From positions 39,494,001-39,558,000 of the forward strand of contig CM075943.1 of the NCBI GenBank assembly GCA_038030265.1: a stretch of 64,000 nt of DNA. The letters are read 5' to 3'. Within the stretch, counting starts at the first letter, position 1; each line of letters opens with the position of its first letter. Positions 47,162 to 58,181 of the stretch are shown here, in pieces. The notes under the pieces are model-generated. The model worked only from the letters and a program-made list of their open reading frames with translations, was not told the DNA's origin and did not search any database. The position numbers and the translations under genes were made by a program. This DNA is from Corythucha ciliata (Eukaryota; Arthropoda; Insecta; Hemiptera; Tingidae).

Positions 47162-49095
47162 TCAATTCTGAGGAACTTGTTCTCTATAAATTTAACGACC
47201 GTCGTATAAAAACGTCGAGTGTTTTATTTGATTTGCATACACAGGCTTCAGTAGGCATCCAACTTAACGAATTCATCGCTTAAATAGTTAACTAACGCTA
47301 ACTTTAGATGACGATGTTACGCTTTCAGTAAGTTGAGAAGTTTACCCTTTTCTTCACCTCGTCAGTCTCTTTCCCTCTCTCAAGTCCAACCGTCCGAACC
47401 GTTGTTTTGTGAAATTAAGCTCAAAGCTCCACCCCCCCCCTCCACTCAAGCTTCGAGGAGAGCCAAACTCCGCCTTTCAATACCATAATGAAATCATGGC
47501 TGATGAATCGATCGGTTGGGCTTCCTTGTGGACAAATTAAGGGTGTCTTAACTTGAAATTGGCGGATAACTCAGGAACTTCTTAATAAATAATTAGCGGA
47601 AACGCCGTTGAGTCATTTTTTTGAAAAGTATGGATTAAATTCTGGCTTTAAAAAAAATGGAGAAACAATTAATTTTAACGCACGATTTTTAGTTATGGTA
47701 ATTGTTATTTTGCGTTTTCCAAGGAAGAGGGGATGTTTACTCTATAAATCAAAGGTCGTGCTGCCTAGGAAGTTAATTGAATTACATTTTTTGTTTGAAA
47801 TTGGAAGCTCAATAGCGAGTTTCTGCAATTATTAAACATTGGAAGTTGCCGTTTTGATCCTAAACTAATCGTGAGTTCATCGGAGGTATAGGAAATGTGA
47901 CAGGCGGCGTAAAGGTGGAAGCAGATAGCCAGTAAATCGATCGAATCCCCCCCTCACACCATTAAACCGTTCGCCATATCTGATTACTTTCGTAAAACGA
48001 TATTTTGAGCGTAAAACACTCGGCTGTTAGTGGATACAAAATTGGAAGTAGTTTGTGGGAAGCTGAAAGAAAAAATTGGTTCAACTTGAAACTTTTCTTG
48101 ATCTTATAGCAGCGGTCAATCCTTATGGGTCAAACAGATCGTGAGCGTCTTGGGGGGAAAAAAAAGTGATGGATGGAAAACTCAAGATGGATCTTCTTTT
48201 CGTCCCTTTAACCCCCTCCCACCAGCTCCGAACACTTCATCCAATACTTTTTTGTCTTAACTTTCATCAGAAAATTGCTTTATAATGATTGCTACGGTAT
48301 TAATATCGTCTTATCCGCGTCCCATAAAGCCTCCCCCATCTCCAACACCACCACCACCACACACACAAACACCTTTTTTTAATTAATAGGTTATGGCTCA
48401 TGAGAAATCGTGAAAATAATTACACTCCGGGTAAATCCTTAATAAGATAATAGACACATTGGCTTGAAAATGTCAACCAAACATGCACTTTTAATTTTTT
48501 TTTTCTTCGCGTAAATGGGGGAATTACGGGTCGCAGTATACGATTTCTTGAGATAAAATAAGTCACGCAACAGGCTTTTACATAGAACGTCACGGCATTG
48601 TGATTTTTTATACAATTTTTTTTTGTATAAAGTGAAAAACTGGGGGTTTGAATACGGCGTTATTATATTCATTCACAATTAGACTTTCATTGCAGGTGTC
48701 AAAAGAACCAGAGGGTTCATTTTTAAGAAAACGGCCAGAGAGGCCCGCTTTCGCCGAGGCTCTGCCTTGGGATTCAGGGCTGACGGTAATGTGGCCGGCG
48801 AACACAGGAAAATTCGTGGGGCCTCGCGGAAAACAGGCCAAAGCCAGAATCACATGGAGAACTCCTTCAACTGCTCGTCTGATGGAAAATCCGTTTCGAT
48901 TTTCCAATTCCATGTGATGAGAAACCCCGAAATACGAGGTTTCGTCCATTTCTATATTTTAGCCAAAACTCCTCATGGTTAGACGGGCGAAATAGTGTTC
49001 CGATCTGCGCTAAACGCGGTTTATGGGTCTCTCGGGCCATGCTGAAATGAGAAATGATGCGTCAGCCCCCCCCCCCTTAAAGTGACCAATACTGA
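46440..49095. other. Mostly unique sequence with one weak exon candidate
   Basis: No conserved gene recognised. It contains an A36 tract (47123-47158). A GC-richer patch at about 48690-48920 is open in several frames. Within it, 48696-48785 is bounded by an AG acceptor after a pyrimidine-rich stretch and a GTAATG donor, and is an exact 30-codon open frame. This is suggestive only. Confidence 0.35.
47123..47158. repeat. A36 homopolymer
   Basis: 36 consecutive A with no recognisable retroposed gene upstream. Confidence 0.95.
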
Positions 49096-49098
49096 CAG

Positions 49099-49826
49099 TT
49101 TCACGTTCCTAAGTGGGTCAATGATCAAGATGGAGTTACAAAAAGTAGGGATTAAAGGTCTAAGAAGTCGAGAATGTTCTAGGCCGGCGCAGAACTCCCC
49201 CCCCCACCATGCTGTTATCCCCTTGCCAATTTCTCAAAAATGACGATTTTATCCTTTTTCTCCGGTGTTTTGAGGCGGTTTTCGATCGAAAATAATAATG
49301 TGCTGGGAGCTCGATTCTGGGTAATATACTGTTTCCCGTGAAGTAGTTGGGTGTGGTTTAAACGGGCGTAAATTTCACTGTGGCTACGGAGCGTTCTAAG
49401 TGGGTCCAAACGGCTCTTCGAGGTGAATATCGGACGGCCATAGAAATGCAGATCTAATAACTCATTCAGAACGTTCTCTGTAAACGCTCGTCGAAATCAC
49501 TTACGAGAAAACGGGGGTTTGAACTACCAGCAGTTAGTAAGGAACCAAGGAAGAAATGAAAGAAATTTAAAGAAATAGAAAACAAAATGCACAACATTAG
49601 GTTCTCCCCATCCAGAGGTGTCTTCCGCAAACATGTCACCTGTATGGATCAGTCCGATACCCCATCGATCCTTCCAAGTCCTGAGGTCGTCGGTATCAGC
49701 CGATTCTATTGCCTCCAGGGTCACTAGTACGAGCGGACGGTGACAAAACGAACATTTTGTCTCAATTTTCGGTTTCCCTGTGTAGAGAAACCCCAAAATA
49801 GATAGATTCAGCCGCCGATCAGACTT
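49099..49826 (-). repeat. Dispersed repeat X, left copy (inverse of 54151-54932)
   Basis: About 730 bp that reappears in inverted orientation at 54151-54932 with high identity. Shared words include AGTGGGTCCAAACGG, GGGTTTGAACTACCAGC and GTGTAGAGAAACCCC. The right boundary (GATCAGACTT) is exactly where the LINE tail begins, so the LINE appears to have inserted into or against this copy. Open frames on both strands are shared by the two copies but have no recognised domain. Confidence 0.85.
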
Positions 49827-51690
49827 GAGTGAGTGAGTGAGTGAGTTTATTATGAACACGAAGTATGGTAACATAATCGTCAATAGTATAAATTAATTAA
49901 TTAGGCAAGACAATAAATTATTAAATATAGCCGCAACATTGTAACAATCACTTCACAGATAGACAATTCCGCTCATAGATAATACAAAGGATCAAAGTGT
50001 ATATATAGGAGTGGTATATACTATAGGATGCTGGCAGAGGCATGATTTTAAGGCTCCTAAAGTCTTCTCTGCAATCATCCCTGAACTTCCTGTTTGTAAG
50101 AATTCTCTCAACTTTACGCTGGAGGGAGAAAATTGTCTTAGCGTGAGGACTATGCCCCCACGCAAGCAGTCCATAAGTGGCCAGTGAGTGGAACAGCGCA
50201 AAATAAGCAGTCAGAAGAACAGGCAATGAGACACAATGTTTCAGACATCTAATAAGAAAAGAGACCCGTGACAACTTATTTGTTAAGAAGTTACAATGGC
50301 GATCCCAAACTAAGCGGCTATTGACACATATCCCCAAAAACTTCGCAAAAGATCTTGCATCGTCCACAGTATCATTCTTAAGGCCAAAATCCACATGCAC
50401 TGTCTTTTCGCCATTTAAAGCTAAACGATTAGCTGAGAACCAATTTTGAGCATCGGCCAAGACTTCATCAGCTTTTATGGCAGCAGCCGCTCTTGAAAAC
50501 TCATTAACTAAGAGGGTAGTATCGTCAGCAAAAAGGATACAATGAGCAGATGAGGCTGCCGGGAAGTCATTTATAAATATTAGAAATAGTATTGGCCCCA
50601 AAATAGACCCTTGGGTCACGCCATAAAGAATATCGCTCAGGTCAGAAACTTCATCGCCCAATTTAACCGCTTGTTTTCTATTGGAAAGGTAAGACTTGAT
50701 TAAGTTCATGGAACTCGGTGAAAAGTTGTATCAACGCAATTTTGAGACGAGAATATCATGGGGGACAACTATCGAAAGCCTTCTTCAAGTCAATGAACAC
50801 GCCGCTAACGCATTTCTTTTCCTCAAAACTCATCAAGACACTGTCAACTACATCAAGCATCGGAGCCTTAGTGCTTTTACCCGACCTGAAACCATACTGC
50901 CGCGACGAAAAAAGCTCCAGTCTATCAAAAAAATCTACTATGTCGTTTTTCATGAACCTCTCAAGCACTTTGGAAAAAACGGGCAAGATGCTGATCGGCC
51001 TGTAATTGTTAGGATCCGTTTTTTCTCCTTTTTTGTACAAAACTGACACCAGCGATACTTTCAGAGCATTAGGAAAATGGCCTGAAGAAAGGGAACAGTT
51101 TATTAAATGTGTAAACTGTGGGAGGACAGTGTCAACAATTCCTACGAGAATAGGAGCGCTCAGTCCGTACCAATCCAGAGATTTGCTCATGTTTAAAGAC
51201 AGAACACACCGTTTCACCGCCAGTTCATCAACTTGATTAAATTCAAAAGCTCCATGAAGAGTCTTAATTGGTTTGAAGTCACAGAAATCAACGTTACCTG
51301 TCTTAATATTTGCCAAAACATTTTTGTCAATGCTAGTTGTAAAATGATAATTTAGCTCACTAGCACTAAATGGAGGTGACGGGCTACTTTTGTTATTGTT
51401 TCTCTGTTTGTTTATTAGGTCCCAGGTAGCCTTTTGCAGATTACTAGAGTTTCTTATTTTACTATCGTTGTATGCAATTTTAGCTGCATTGACCGCATTT
51501 TTATATTCTTTTCTTAACTTACGTTTAATTTATCATCAAAGGAACCATCGTTGTGGCAGTTCGATAAGTTAATCACAGTTTCAAGTCTTGTCTTTAGCTC
51601 ATACAAATCCTTCGAGTACCAGTGTTTCTCAGTATCATTAGATTCTTTTACATTTACTTTTTTAAAAGGAAAACATAGATTAAAAGCTTA
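49827..51690 (-). mobile_element. 5'-truncated CR1/Jockey-like LINE with (ACTC)n tail
   Basis: On the minus strand the copy runs from a truncated 5' end near 51690 to a 3' tail of five GAGT units (49827-49846 on the plus strand), then repeat X. It carries the second half of ORF2 (see next entry) and a short AT-rich 3' untranslated region. A simple-repeat tail instead of poly-A is typical of CR1/L2-type LINEs. 5' truncation is the usual result of target-primed reverse transcription. No target duplication could be recognised because both flanks are repeats. Confidence 0.85.
49948..51680 (-). pseudogene. LINE ORF2 reverse transcriptase, frameshifted
   Basis: Minus-strand coding DNA for the linker, reverse transcriptase and thumb of a CR1/Jockey-type LINE. 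From the 5' side: the pre-RT region (HWYSKDLYELK near 51620, RKEYKNAVNAAK, ATWDLIN), then RT motifs NNYRPISILPVFSKVLER, QYGFRSGKST and IDLKKAFDS, with the motif A Asp. The frame breaks at about 50740-50755 with a one-base shift, followed by an in-frame TGA. The frame 50709-49948 then carries VTQGSILGPILF, the catalytic FADD (about 50521-50532), WFSANRLALN, KFLGI and a connection region ending with RKVERIL. The endonuclease domain and ORF1 are absent. The copy cannot make active enzyme. FADD separates it from the YVDD R1-like element at 1.8-3.3 kb. Confidence 0.9.
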
Positions 51691-51691
51691 C

Positions 51692-52690
51692 AGGGGCGGA
51701 GCCAGCCCGTGATCAAGGGGTGGGCAGCCAGCTAGGCACGGGTCCACAGTTGGCGGCGGGGGATGGCACGTCTTGAGAAAAAATGTTGGCGGATGAAATC
51801 CAGAAAAGGACATTTTGCGGCTAAGACTGAGGAAAAACACCCATTCACGGCTAAAATTGAATAGTAGCGCTGATTCACGTTAAACGTGAGAAATAAATCT
51901 CATTATTCGCAGTTGAAATTGAGAAAACATACCAATTTGCAGTTTCCACGATGCAAAGTCCGCGACGAAATTAAGAAAATTCGCTTATTCACGGGTTATA
52001 GAGCTCTTTTCACAGCTAAAATTGACAAAATAAATTGCCCGTTCAATGTAGAATTGAGAAAAATCGCTCATTTTTGGCTAAAATTGGGGAAAAACGCCGA
52101 TTCACGGCTAAAATTGAGAAATGGTGCTTATTCACGCAGGTAAAATTGAGAGAAGGCGCCAAATCGAGGTTTCTCAAACAAACATCTCGGTAAACATTGC
52201 GAAAAAGTGCTGATTTACCGTTTTTATACATATATATGGCAAGTTTGCGGGTACAATTGAGAAAGATCGCGTACATTTTTGAAAAGGTGCTTATATTCAC
52301 GGCTAAAATTAAGGAAAATTGTTCGTTCGCAGGTGAAATTAAGGAAAATACCCATTTCAAGGTTTCGCGATGCAACGTCCAAGTCAAAATTAATGAAATT
52401 CGCTCACATGCGGGTTATGTGGACCTTTTCACTGCAACAATTTGAAGGGGGAAAAAATTGCTCAAGGCAGAATTGGGGAAAAGCACTAATTTGCTGCTAA
52501 AATTGAGGGAAAACGAATTGGCAAAATTGTCACCGTTTGTTGTTGATTGATGGAATTGTCGTGGCTAAAATTGAGAAATTGCGTTCATCCACAGGTTAAA
52601 TTGAGGAAAACCTGTTCTTTTGCGGCTGAAGTTGACAGATCGAACGCACCAGTTCGCGGTTAGTATGCCCAGTGCTGGCCGCAATTGAAA
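51692..52690 (+). repeat. Family-A array behind a CAGGGGCG terminus (A7)
   Basis: It starts CAGGGGCGGAGCCAGCCCG, passes through a GC-rich leader (GGGCAGCC, GGCACGGG), then about 900 bp of plus-orientation family-A units (ACGGCTAAAATTGA and related). Leader and array recur inverted at 57310-58058, including the words TTCACGTTAAAC and CGATGCAA. CGATGCAA-type markers near 51950 and 52372 and a related break near 52170 are spaced about 200 bp apart. The CAGGGGCG start is hAT-like. No matching far end was identified. Confidence 0.7.
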
Positions 52691-53059
52691 TAATAAATAA
52701 AAATGCGTAATTTCACGGTTTTTTGAGACATTTTAACGGCTCAAATGAAGAAAATGGGTTATTAATATTATTAGTTTTTAAGACATACAACTTTATTAAT
52801 GTTATGTTTTTAGGGTTTTGGTTTATTTCTTCTTCTTCCACTTCTTCGTTTCCTGAGCTTTCTCCTTCTTTTGCTGATGGCATCGTCAGAGAACTTTTTT
52901 CTTCAAAAAACATTAATCAACAAAATGGGTTGTTTGTAGCCTTCTATTTCGAATTTTATGTCGAAAAACTGAAACTTCTCCCCCGGAAAGTGATAACTGT
53001 GGAGCTAAACTTTAAATTTTAGACCTGAGACGGTAAACAGAGCTGGCATTTCCTCTCCC

Positions 53060-53300
53060 AGTCTGGATGGCACAGCGGGCTAAACACGATTTGCTAGCCA
53101 AAACACACGAAATTGCGCGTCGTACCTGCGAAAATGGGATTTTAGCGCGAAAAATCAGCAAAATCGGTTTCAAAGTTAAGCCGACCCTCGAAGTCGGTTT
53201 GTCAGCAACAAACATCCGCGAATTATTGATTTTTGGTGAAACCGATAAGCGAAAATGTGTTGTTTTTTTTAGTAAGAAAAATCCGCAAAATTGGTTTTAT
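53060..53300 (+). repeat. Family-C-like segment
   Basis: Shares a roughly 45-bp block (CGAAAATGGGATTTTAGCGC and the following CAGCAAAATCGG) with the inverted segment near 56660-56735. The frame 53067-53339 is open through it. Confidence 0.5.
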
Positions 53301-53315
53301 GGGTTTAGCCAAATT

Positions 53316-54115
53316 CAGCGTCAGCTTAGCCATTTTTAGGGCGCTTCAAATCCGTTTGGCTATTTTTTAGATCAGGAATTTCCGGTTTGGCAATTTTTAA
53401 GGCGCGAACAGCCATTTGCTAGGCGCTAATCGTCAGTTTAACCACTGTGGGGTGCGATTGCAGTCAGTTTAGCTGTTCGCTGAAACAAGGCGAAGTCTGG
53501 GCACTACGAGGTGGTCGGCGCCATTTGTTGCTCGCGAATGGTCGATTTTGCACTTTTCACGGCTGGGATCATCTGTTCAGGCCAGTGGCGGCTCCTGCTC
53601 TTCTGGCCTGGGCATTCGCAGTTTCGGTTGGGGGGGGGGGGTGTTTCGTGTTTCGTTGCAAGCAAACTATGCCTGTGCATTTGTGTACAATATTCTGCAT
53701 TGGGGCGGTTCATTTCCACCCGTGTTCAGGCATTTTCTGGGTGCAAATAGTCAGTTTAGCCGTTTTTGGAACGCAAATGTGGTCCGCCAAGCCAGAGACG
53801 CGAATGATCAGTACTGGCCATTTTGGCACGCGAATTGCCAGTTTTGCCGTTTTTGGCGCGCAAATAGTGGATTTAGCCATTTTCAGCGTCAGCTTAGCCA
53901 TTTTTAGGGCGCTTCAAGTCCGTTTGGCTATTTTTTAGATCAGGAATTTCCGGTTTGGCAATTTTTAGGGCGCGAACAGCCATTTGCTAGGCGCTAATCG
54001 TCAGTTTAACCACTGTGGGGTGCGATTGCAGAGAGTTTAGCGGTTTTTAAGGTGGGAATAGCCATAGTTTGGCTATTTTGAAGCAGTAAATGGCTGCCGC
54101 AAGTCATTTCCAGTA
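53316..54115 (+). repeat. Family-B array with internal 148-bp direct repeat (B4)
   Basis: Plus-orientation family-B units. The segment 53316-53463 is repeated almost exactly at 53884-54031 (offset 568). Between them lies non-array DNA with a CAGTGGCGGCTCC word at 53585 and a G11 tract near 53631. Translations of the array (for example ANSQFSRFWN, ANCQFCRFWR) repeat every ten residues, confirming a 30-bp unit. Confidence 0.8.
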
Positions 54116-54150
54116 GAGCGAAACCCACAATTTTCCAAGCCCCTCCTATA

Positions 54151-54932
54151 TTAGCAAGTCTGATCGGCGGCTGAATCTTTCTATTTTGGGGTTTCTCTAC
54201 ACAGGGAAACCGAAAACTGAGACAAAGTATTCGTTTTGTCACCGTCCGCTCGTACTAGTGCCCCTGGAGTCAATAGAATCGGCTGATACCGACGACCTCA
54301 GGACTTGGAAGGATCGATGAGGTATCGGACTGATCCATACAGGTGACATGTTTGCGGAAGACACCTGTGGATGGGGAGAACCTAATGTTGTGCATTTTGT
54401 TTTCTATTTCTTTAAATTTCTTTCATTCCTTCCTTGGTTCCTTACTAACTGCTGGTAGTTCAAACCCCCGTTTTCTCGTAAGCGATTGAGACGAGCATTC
54501 ACAGAGAACGTTCAGAATGAGTTATTAGATCGGCATTTCTATGGCCGTCCGATATTCACCCCGAAGAGCCGTTTGGACCCACTTAGAACGCTCCGTAGCC
54601 ACAGTGAAATTTACGCCCGTTTAAACCACACCCAACTACTTCACGGGAAACAATAAATTACCCGGAATCGAGCTCCCAGCACATTATTATTTTCGATCGA
54701 AAACCGCCTCAAAACACCGGAGAAAAGGGATAAAATCGTCGTTTTTGAGAAATTTTGTTCCCGTACGATTAGGAGAATAGAATCTGCCGGGAGCTCACGG
54801 CAAGGGGATAACAGCATGGTGGGGGGGGGGGAGTTCTGCGCCGGCCTTGAACATTCTCGACTTCTTAGACCTTTAATCCCTACTTTTTGTAACTCCATCT
54901 TGATCTTTGACCCACTTAGGAACGTGAAACGT
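54151..54932 (+). repeat. Dispersed repeat X, right copy (inverse of 49099-49826)
   Basis: Inverted partner of the left copy, extending from AAGTCTGATCGG to CACTTAGGAACGTG. It contains an extra segment near 54755-54800 (CCCGTACGATTAGG) not present in the left copy. Related but more diverged modules follow at 55500-55620 and 55740-56060. Confidence 0.85.
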
Positions 54933-55489
54933 GAAAGTGGATATCGTGAGCACCTGCGGGTAACTTTCAGGGCAAAATCTATACTTGAGGGTCTGCAATC
55001 GCTGCTACTTGGCCATGAACGTTTTCATGCTTTCGTCAGTGGGGCATCTACGGTTCGTTTTTCGTGTAAAATTTCCAGGACAATGACTTTGCAGGCTGAG
55101 GAGCGTGTAGAGAGGATTGATGATGACCCTTATTTCAAAGGGTGATTGGGAGGGGTTAAATGACGAATAAGCCGTCATACAGGTGGGGTAATGGATAATA
55201 TCTTGTTTAAAGGAATTAACGGTTCCCAAAAAGCGATATTTTTGGGGAAATTTGACGTTTTGTGAACTGAATTACATATTTTCGAACATAAAAACAAGAT
55301 TCTGTAGCAAAATTGTCACTTTTGGGCAAAAATATTCTGTTTTTGAAGGTCAATCGAACGTTTCCCCATAGGTCCAGCAACAACTGGACCTAAAAACCTC
55401 TTGGAACTCTCAATAACACAATGGAAATTTTATGTCGATTTAAGCAACGGCTACAAGTAATTTGTGGCAAAAACTCGACCGGAGCCGAT

Positions 55490-56060
55490 CTCCAAGCACA
55501 TCATATTCTCCTAATACGATAGATCGAAAATCACCGCATCACACTGGAAAAAAAAGGGGGGGTCGTTGTTTTTGACAAGTTTTTGTCCCCCCTTTCCCAA
55601 TGACCGGGAGAATAGAATAGACTGGGAGCTCGTCGGACAGAGGGATTTTTGCCGGAAAGTGATAAAGGTGCAGTTTAAATTATCTAGAGCGTTTTTAGGC
55701 GTTCTAATTGGGTTGAGGGATCGAAATTTCTTGGGGGTGTCCGATTTCACCCTCGAGAACAATTTGGACCCACTTAGAACGCTTCACGATCACGTTGAAA
55801 TCGTAAGCTAAACCACCCCAGTAAACCCTTTTCGGCAAACATTTCTCCTGATACGAAAGTTCAAAAATCTCCAAAATTCACTGGAAAAGAGGACAAAATC
55901 GCCGTTTTTGACAAATTTTGTACCCGTTGATTAGGATAATATGATGTGCCGGGAGCTTATGGTGTGGGGGAAAACACAAAGGCGGGGGAGTTCTGGGCTG
56001 GCCTGGAAAATTGAGGGACATTGACATTTTAGTGACCTTTGATCCCCTACTTTTATTTGT
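55490..56060 (+). repeat. Diverged tandem modules related to repeat X
   Basis: The words GACCCACTTAGAACGCT, CGTTTTTGA.AA.TTTTG and GGGAGCT occur in the same order as in repeat X, once around 55548-55640 and again at 55765-56060. This makes a degenerate series of three with the copy at 54151. The flanks of hAT-3 (58140-58181 and 59088-59160) are a further copy. Confidence 0.6.
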
Positions 56061-56590
56061 ACCTTCACTTTGACCTTTAAACCTTGACCCCTACTTTTGT
56101 ATCTTCACTTTGACCTTTGACCTATACTTGCTGTATCTTCACCTGGGCTAGAGAACCTTTACTACCAGGTGAACTCACGGTCATATTGGGATAGATAAAA
56201 TTATCATAAATTTCTTGTTCACATAACTTCCTGAGAAACTCAGCTGACTCGCTTGCTTAGCGACTGCCTTTCGACCAATAAGATTCGGTTAAGGCTTAAA
56301 TACTAGATAACATTATCGGCTTGCCTCAAAAGCCTCGTGGGCTCCTCCACAGTATTTCCAATTCCATTCCATACACCCCTCCTACCCACAACATTTTAGC
56401 TTTATACACCTCAATATGGAGGATAGATTCACTCGGTTGTATAGTTACCTTACCTTGACCTTTGAACTTCTGTTCAAAGCCCTACATTTGTATTCTTAAT
56501 TTGTCCTTTGAACTTTGACCCTTATATACTTTCTGAATCTTCACAACTAACTTTGGACCTTGATCTTTGAACTGTGACCTTTGACACTGG
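56027..56590 (+). repeat. Minisatellite rich in TGACCTTTGA
   Basis: About 40-bp units with CTTCACTTTGACCTTTGA and CCCCTACTTTTGTATC repeat about three times at 56027-56145. A looser set sits at 56450-56590. The DNA between them (56150-56440) is not repetitive. Confidence 0.7.
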
Positions 56591-56639
56591 AAGGAGAAGG
56601 ATCGAGGAGGGAGAACTGAGCAATTCAGACATGTGACAT

Positions 56640-57120
56640 GGTTTCGTATTAATTCATTGGCTAACAGAAACACAAATTTCTTGCCGATTTTGCTGATTTT
56701 TCGCACTAAAATCCCATTTTCACAAATTCAACTAACTCAAAGATCAAACTCGGATTTCACAATAACAAACCATTAGTGGGGTTTTCTCGCCAAAAAAAAA
56801 TTTTTTTTTGTGAATCCAATTTCATGGATTTATGCTGCTAAAAAAATCAATTTTGCGAGATTGCCGAAATTGGGAGACCAAGTTCAATTATTTTGCGCAT
56901 AAAATCCTATTTTAGCTGGTTTGACTGGTTTTTGTTCACAGAAAAAGCCAGACGTTGGGTGGGAGTAGAAAGTGCCAGCTCCTTTTACCGTTTCAGTTCT
57001 AAAATTTTTAAGTTTAGCTCCAAAAGTATCACATTCCTGGGGGAGAAGTTTTCAGTTTTTCTACATAAAATCCGAAATAGAAGGCTACAAAACGACTGTT
57101 TTCCAGCGGATATTTATTTT
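56640..57120 (-). repeat. Family-C-like array, inverted
   Basis: Inverse of the block near 53110-53170 at its left side, followed by degenerate units with AAATTTTTAAG and CAAAATCC themes. An open frame (56893-57177 plus) crosses it but has no recognised domain. Confidence 0.5.
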
Positions 57121-57309
57121 TTGACGGATAGTGGCCGTTTCAGTACAAATTTAGTCTCTCTGATGACCGTGAATTGACGAGATTGTAACCTCGAGATCTT
57201 GTTATAAGTCAGCAAAAAGGCAATGGTGCATCTGATATTTTCGCCAGTGAAGCTGTCCACGTGAGGCGTGGATCCAGTTTTCAAGAAGAAATGCACAGAA
57301 TCCCCCTCC

Positions 57310-58058
57310 CCATTTACTCGTGAATAAGCACTATTTTTAGCCTCGAATTTACGTTTTTCCTTAATTTTAGGTGAAAGTGAGTACTTTTTCTCAATTCTAC
57401 TTGAGCGATTTCTTCCCCCTTCAAATTTTAACAGTGAAACGCTCTACATAATCCGCAAGTTAGCGAATTTCATTAATTTTGACCCGGACGTTGCATCGCG
57501 AAATCTTGAAATGGGTGTTTTCCTCAATTTCACCTATGAACGAACCATTTTCCTGAATTTTAGACTTGAATAAAAATGTATGCGCAAAGTCGCGCTCTTT
57601 CTCAATAGTACCCGCAAACTTGCCATGTATTATAAAAACGGTCAACTATCACTTTTCCGCAATGTTTATACCGAGATTTTGGTTCGAGAAACCATAAACT
57701 GGCGCCTTTTCTCAATTTTACCAGCGTGAATGAACTTCATTCCGCCAGGTTGAATTGGCGTTTGTCCTCAATTTATTTTGTCAATTTTAGCCTTGAAAAG
57801 AGCTGTATAAACCGTTAATTGCGCGAAACCGCAAATTGGTATGTTTTCCTAATTTTAACCGCGAATAATGAGATTTATTTCTCTAGTTTAACGTGAATCA
57901 GCGCTATTTCTCAATTTTAACCGTGAATGGGTGTTTTTCCTCAGTCTTAGCCGCAAAATGTTCTTTTCTGGATTTCATCCACGTGCCCCCCCCCACCCCA
58001 CAACTCTGGATCCGTGCCTGGCTGCCCACGCCTTGATCACGGGCTGGCTTCGCCCCTG
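57310..58058 (-). repeat. Family-A array ending in an inverted CAGGGGCG terminus (A8)
   Basis: Inverse copy of 51692 onward. It ends GGCTGGCTTCGCCCCTG at 58058, which reads inward as CAGGGGCGAAGCCAGCC, one base different from the other copy over that stretch. The array units are minus orientation (TCAATTTTAACCGTGAATG). The far end of the presumed element is not recognised. Confidence 0.75.
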
Positions 58059-58173
58059 CTCGAGAGCATTTATAGGGCCCACTTGAAACAGACCTAACCA
58101 CTTTGCGTTGTAACTCGTTCGGAATATGCGCCAAGAACATTATATTCTCTTGATACTAGAGTTTTAAAATTAC

Positions 58174-58181
58174 CGCGTAGC
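58174..58181 (+). repeat. Target-site duplication of hAT-3 (left)
   Basis: CGCGTAGC, identical to 59088-59095. Confidence 0.9.

Noticed and set aside
49099..58058. One giant palindrome spanning both inverted pairs
   Set aside because: The order of the two segments is the same on both sides instead of mirrored, so they must be independent inverted copies.
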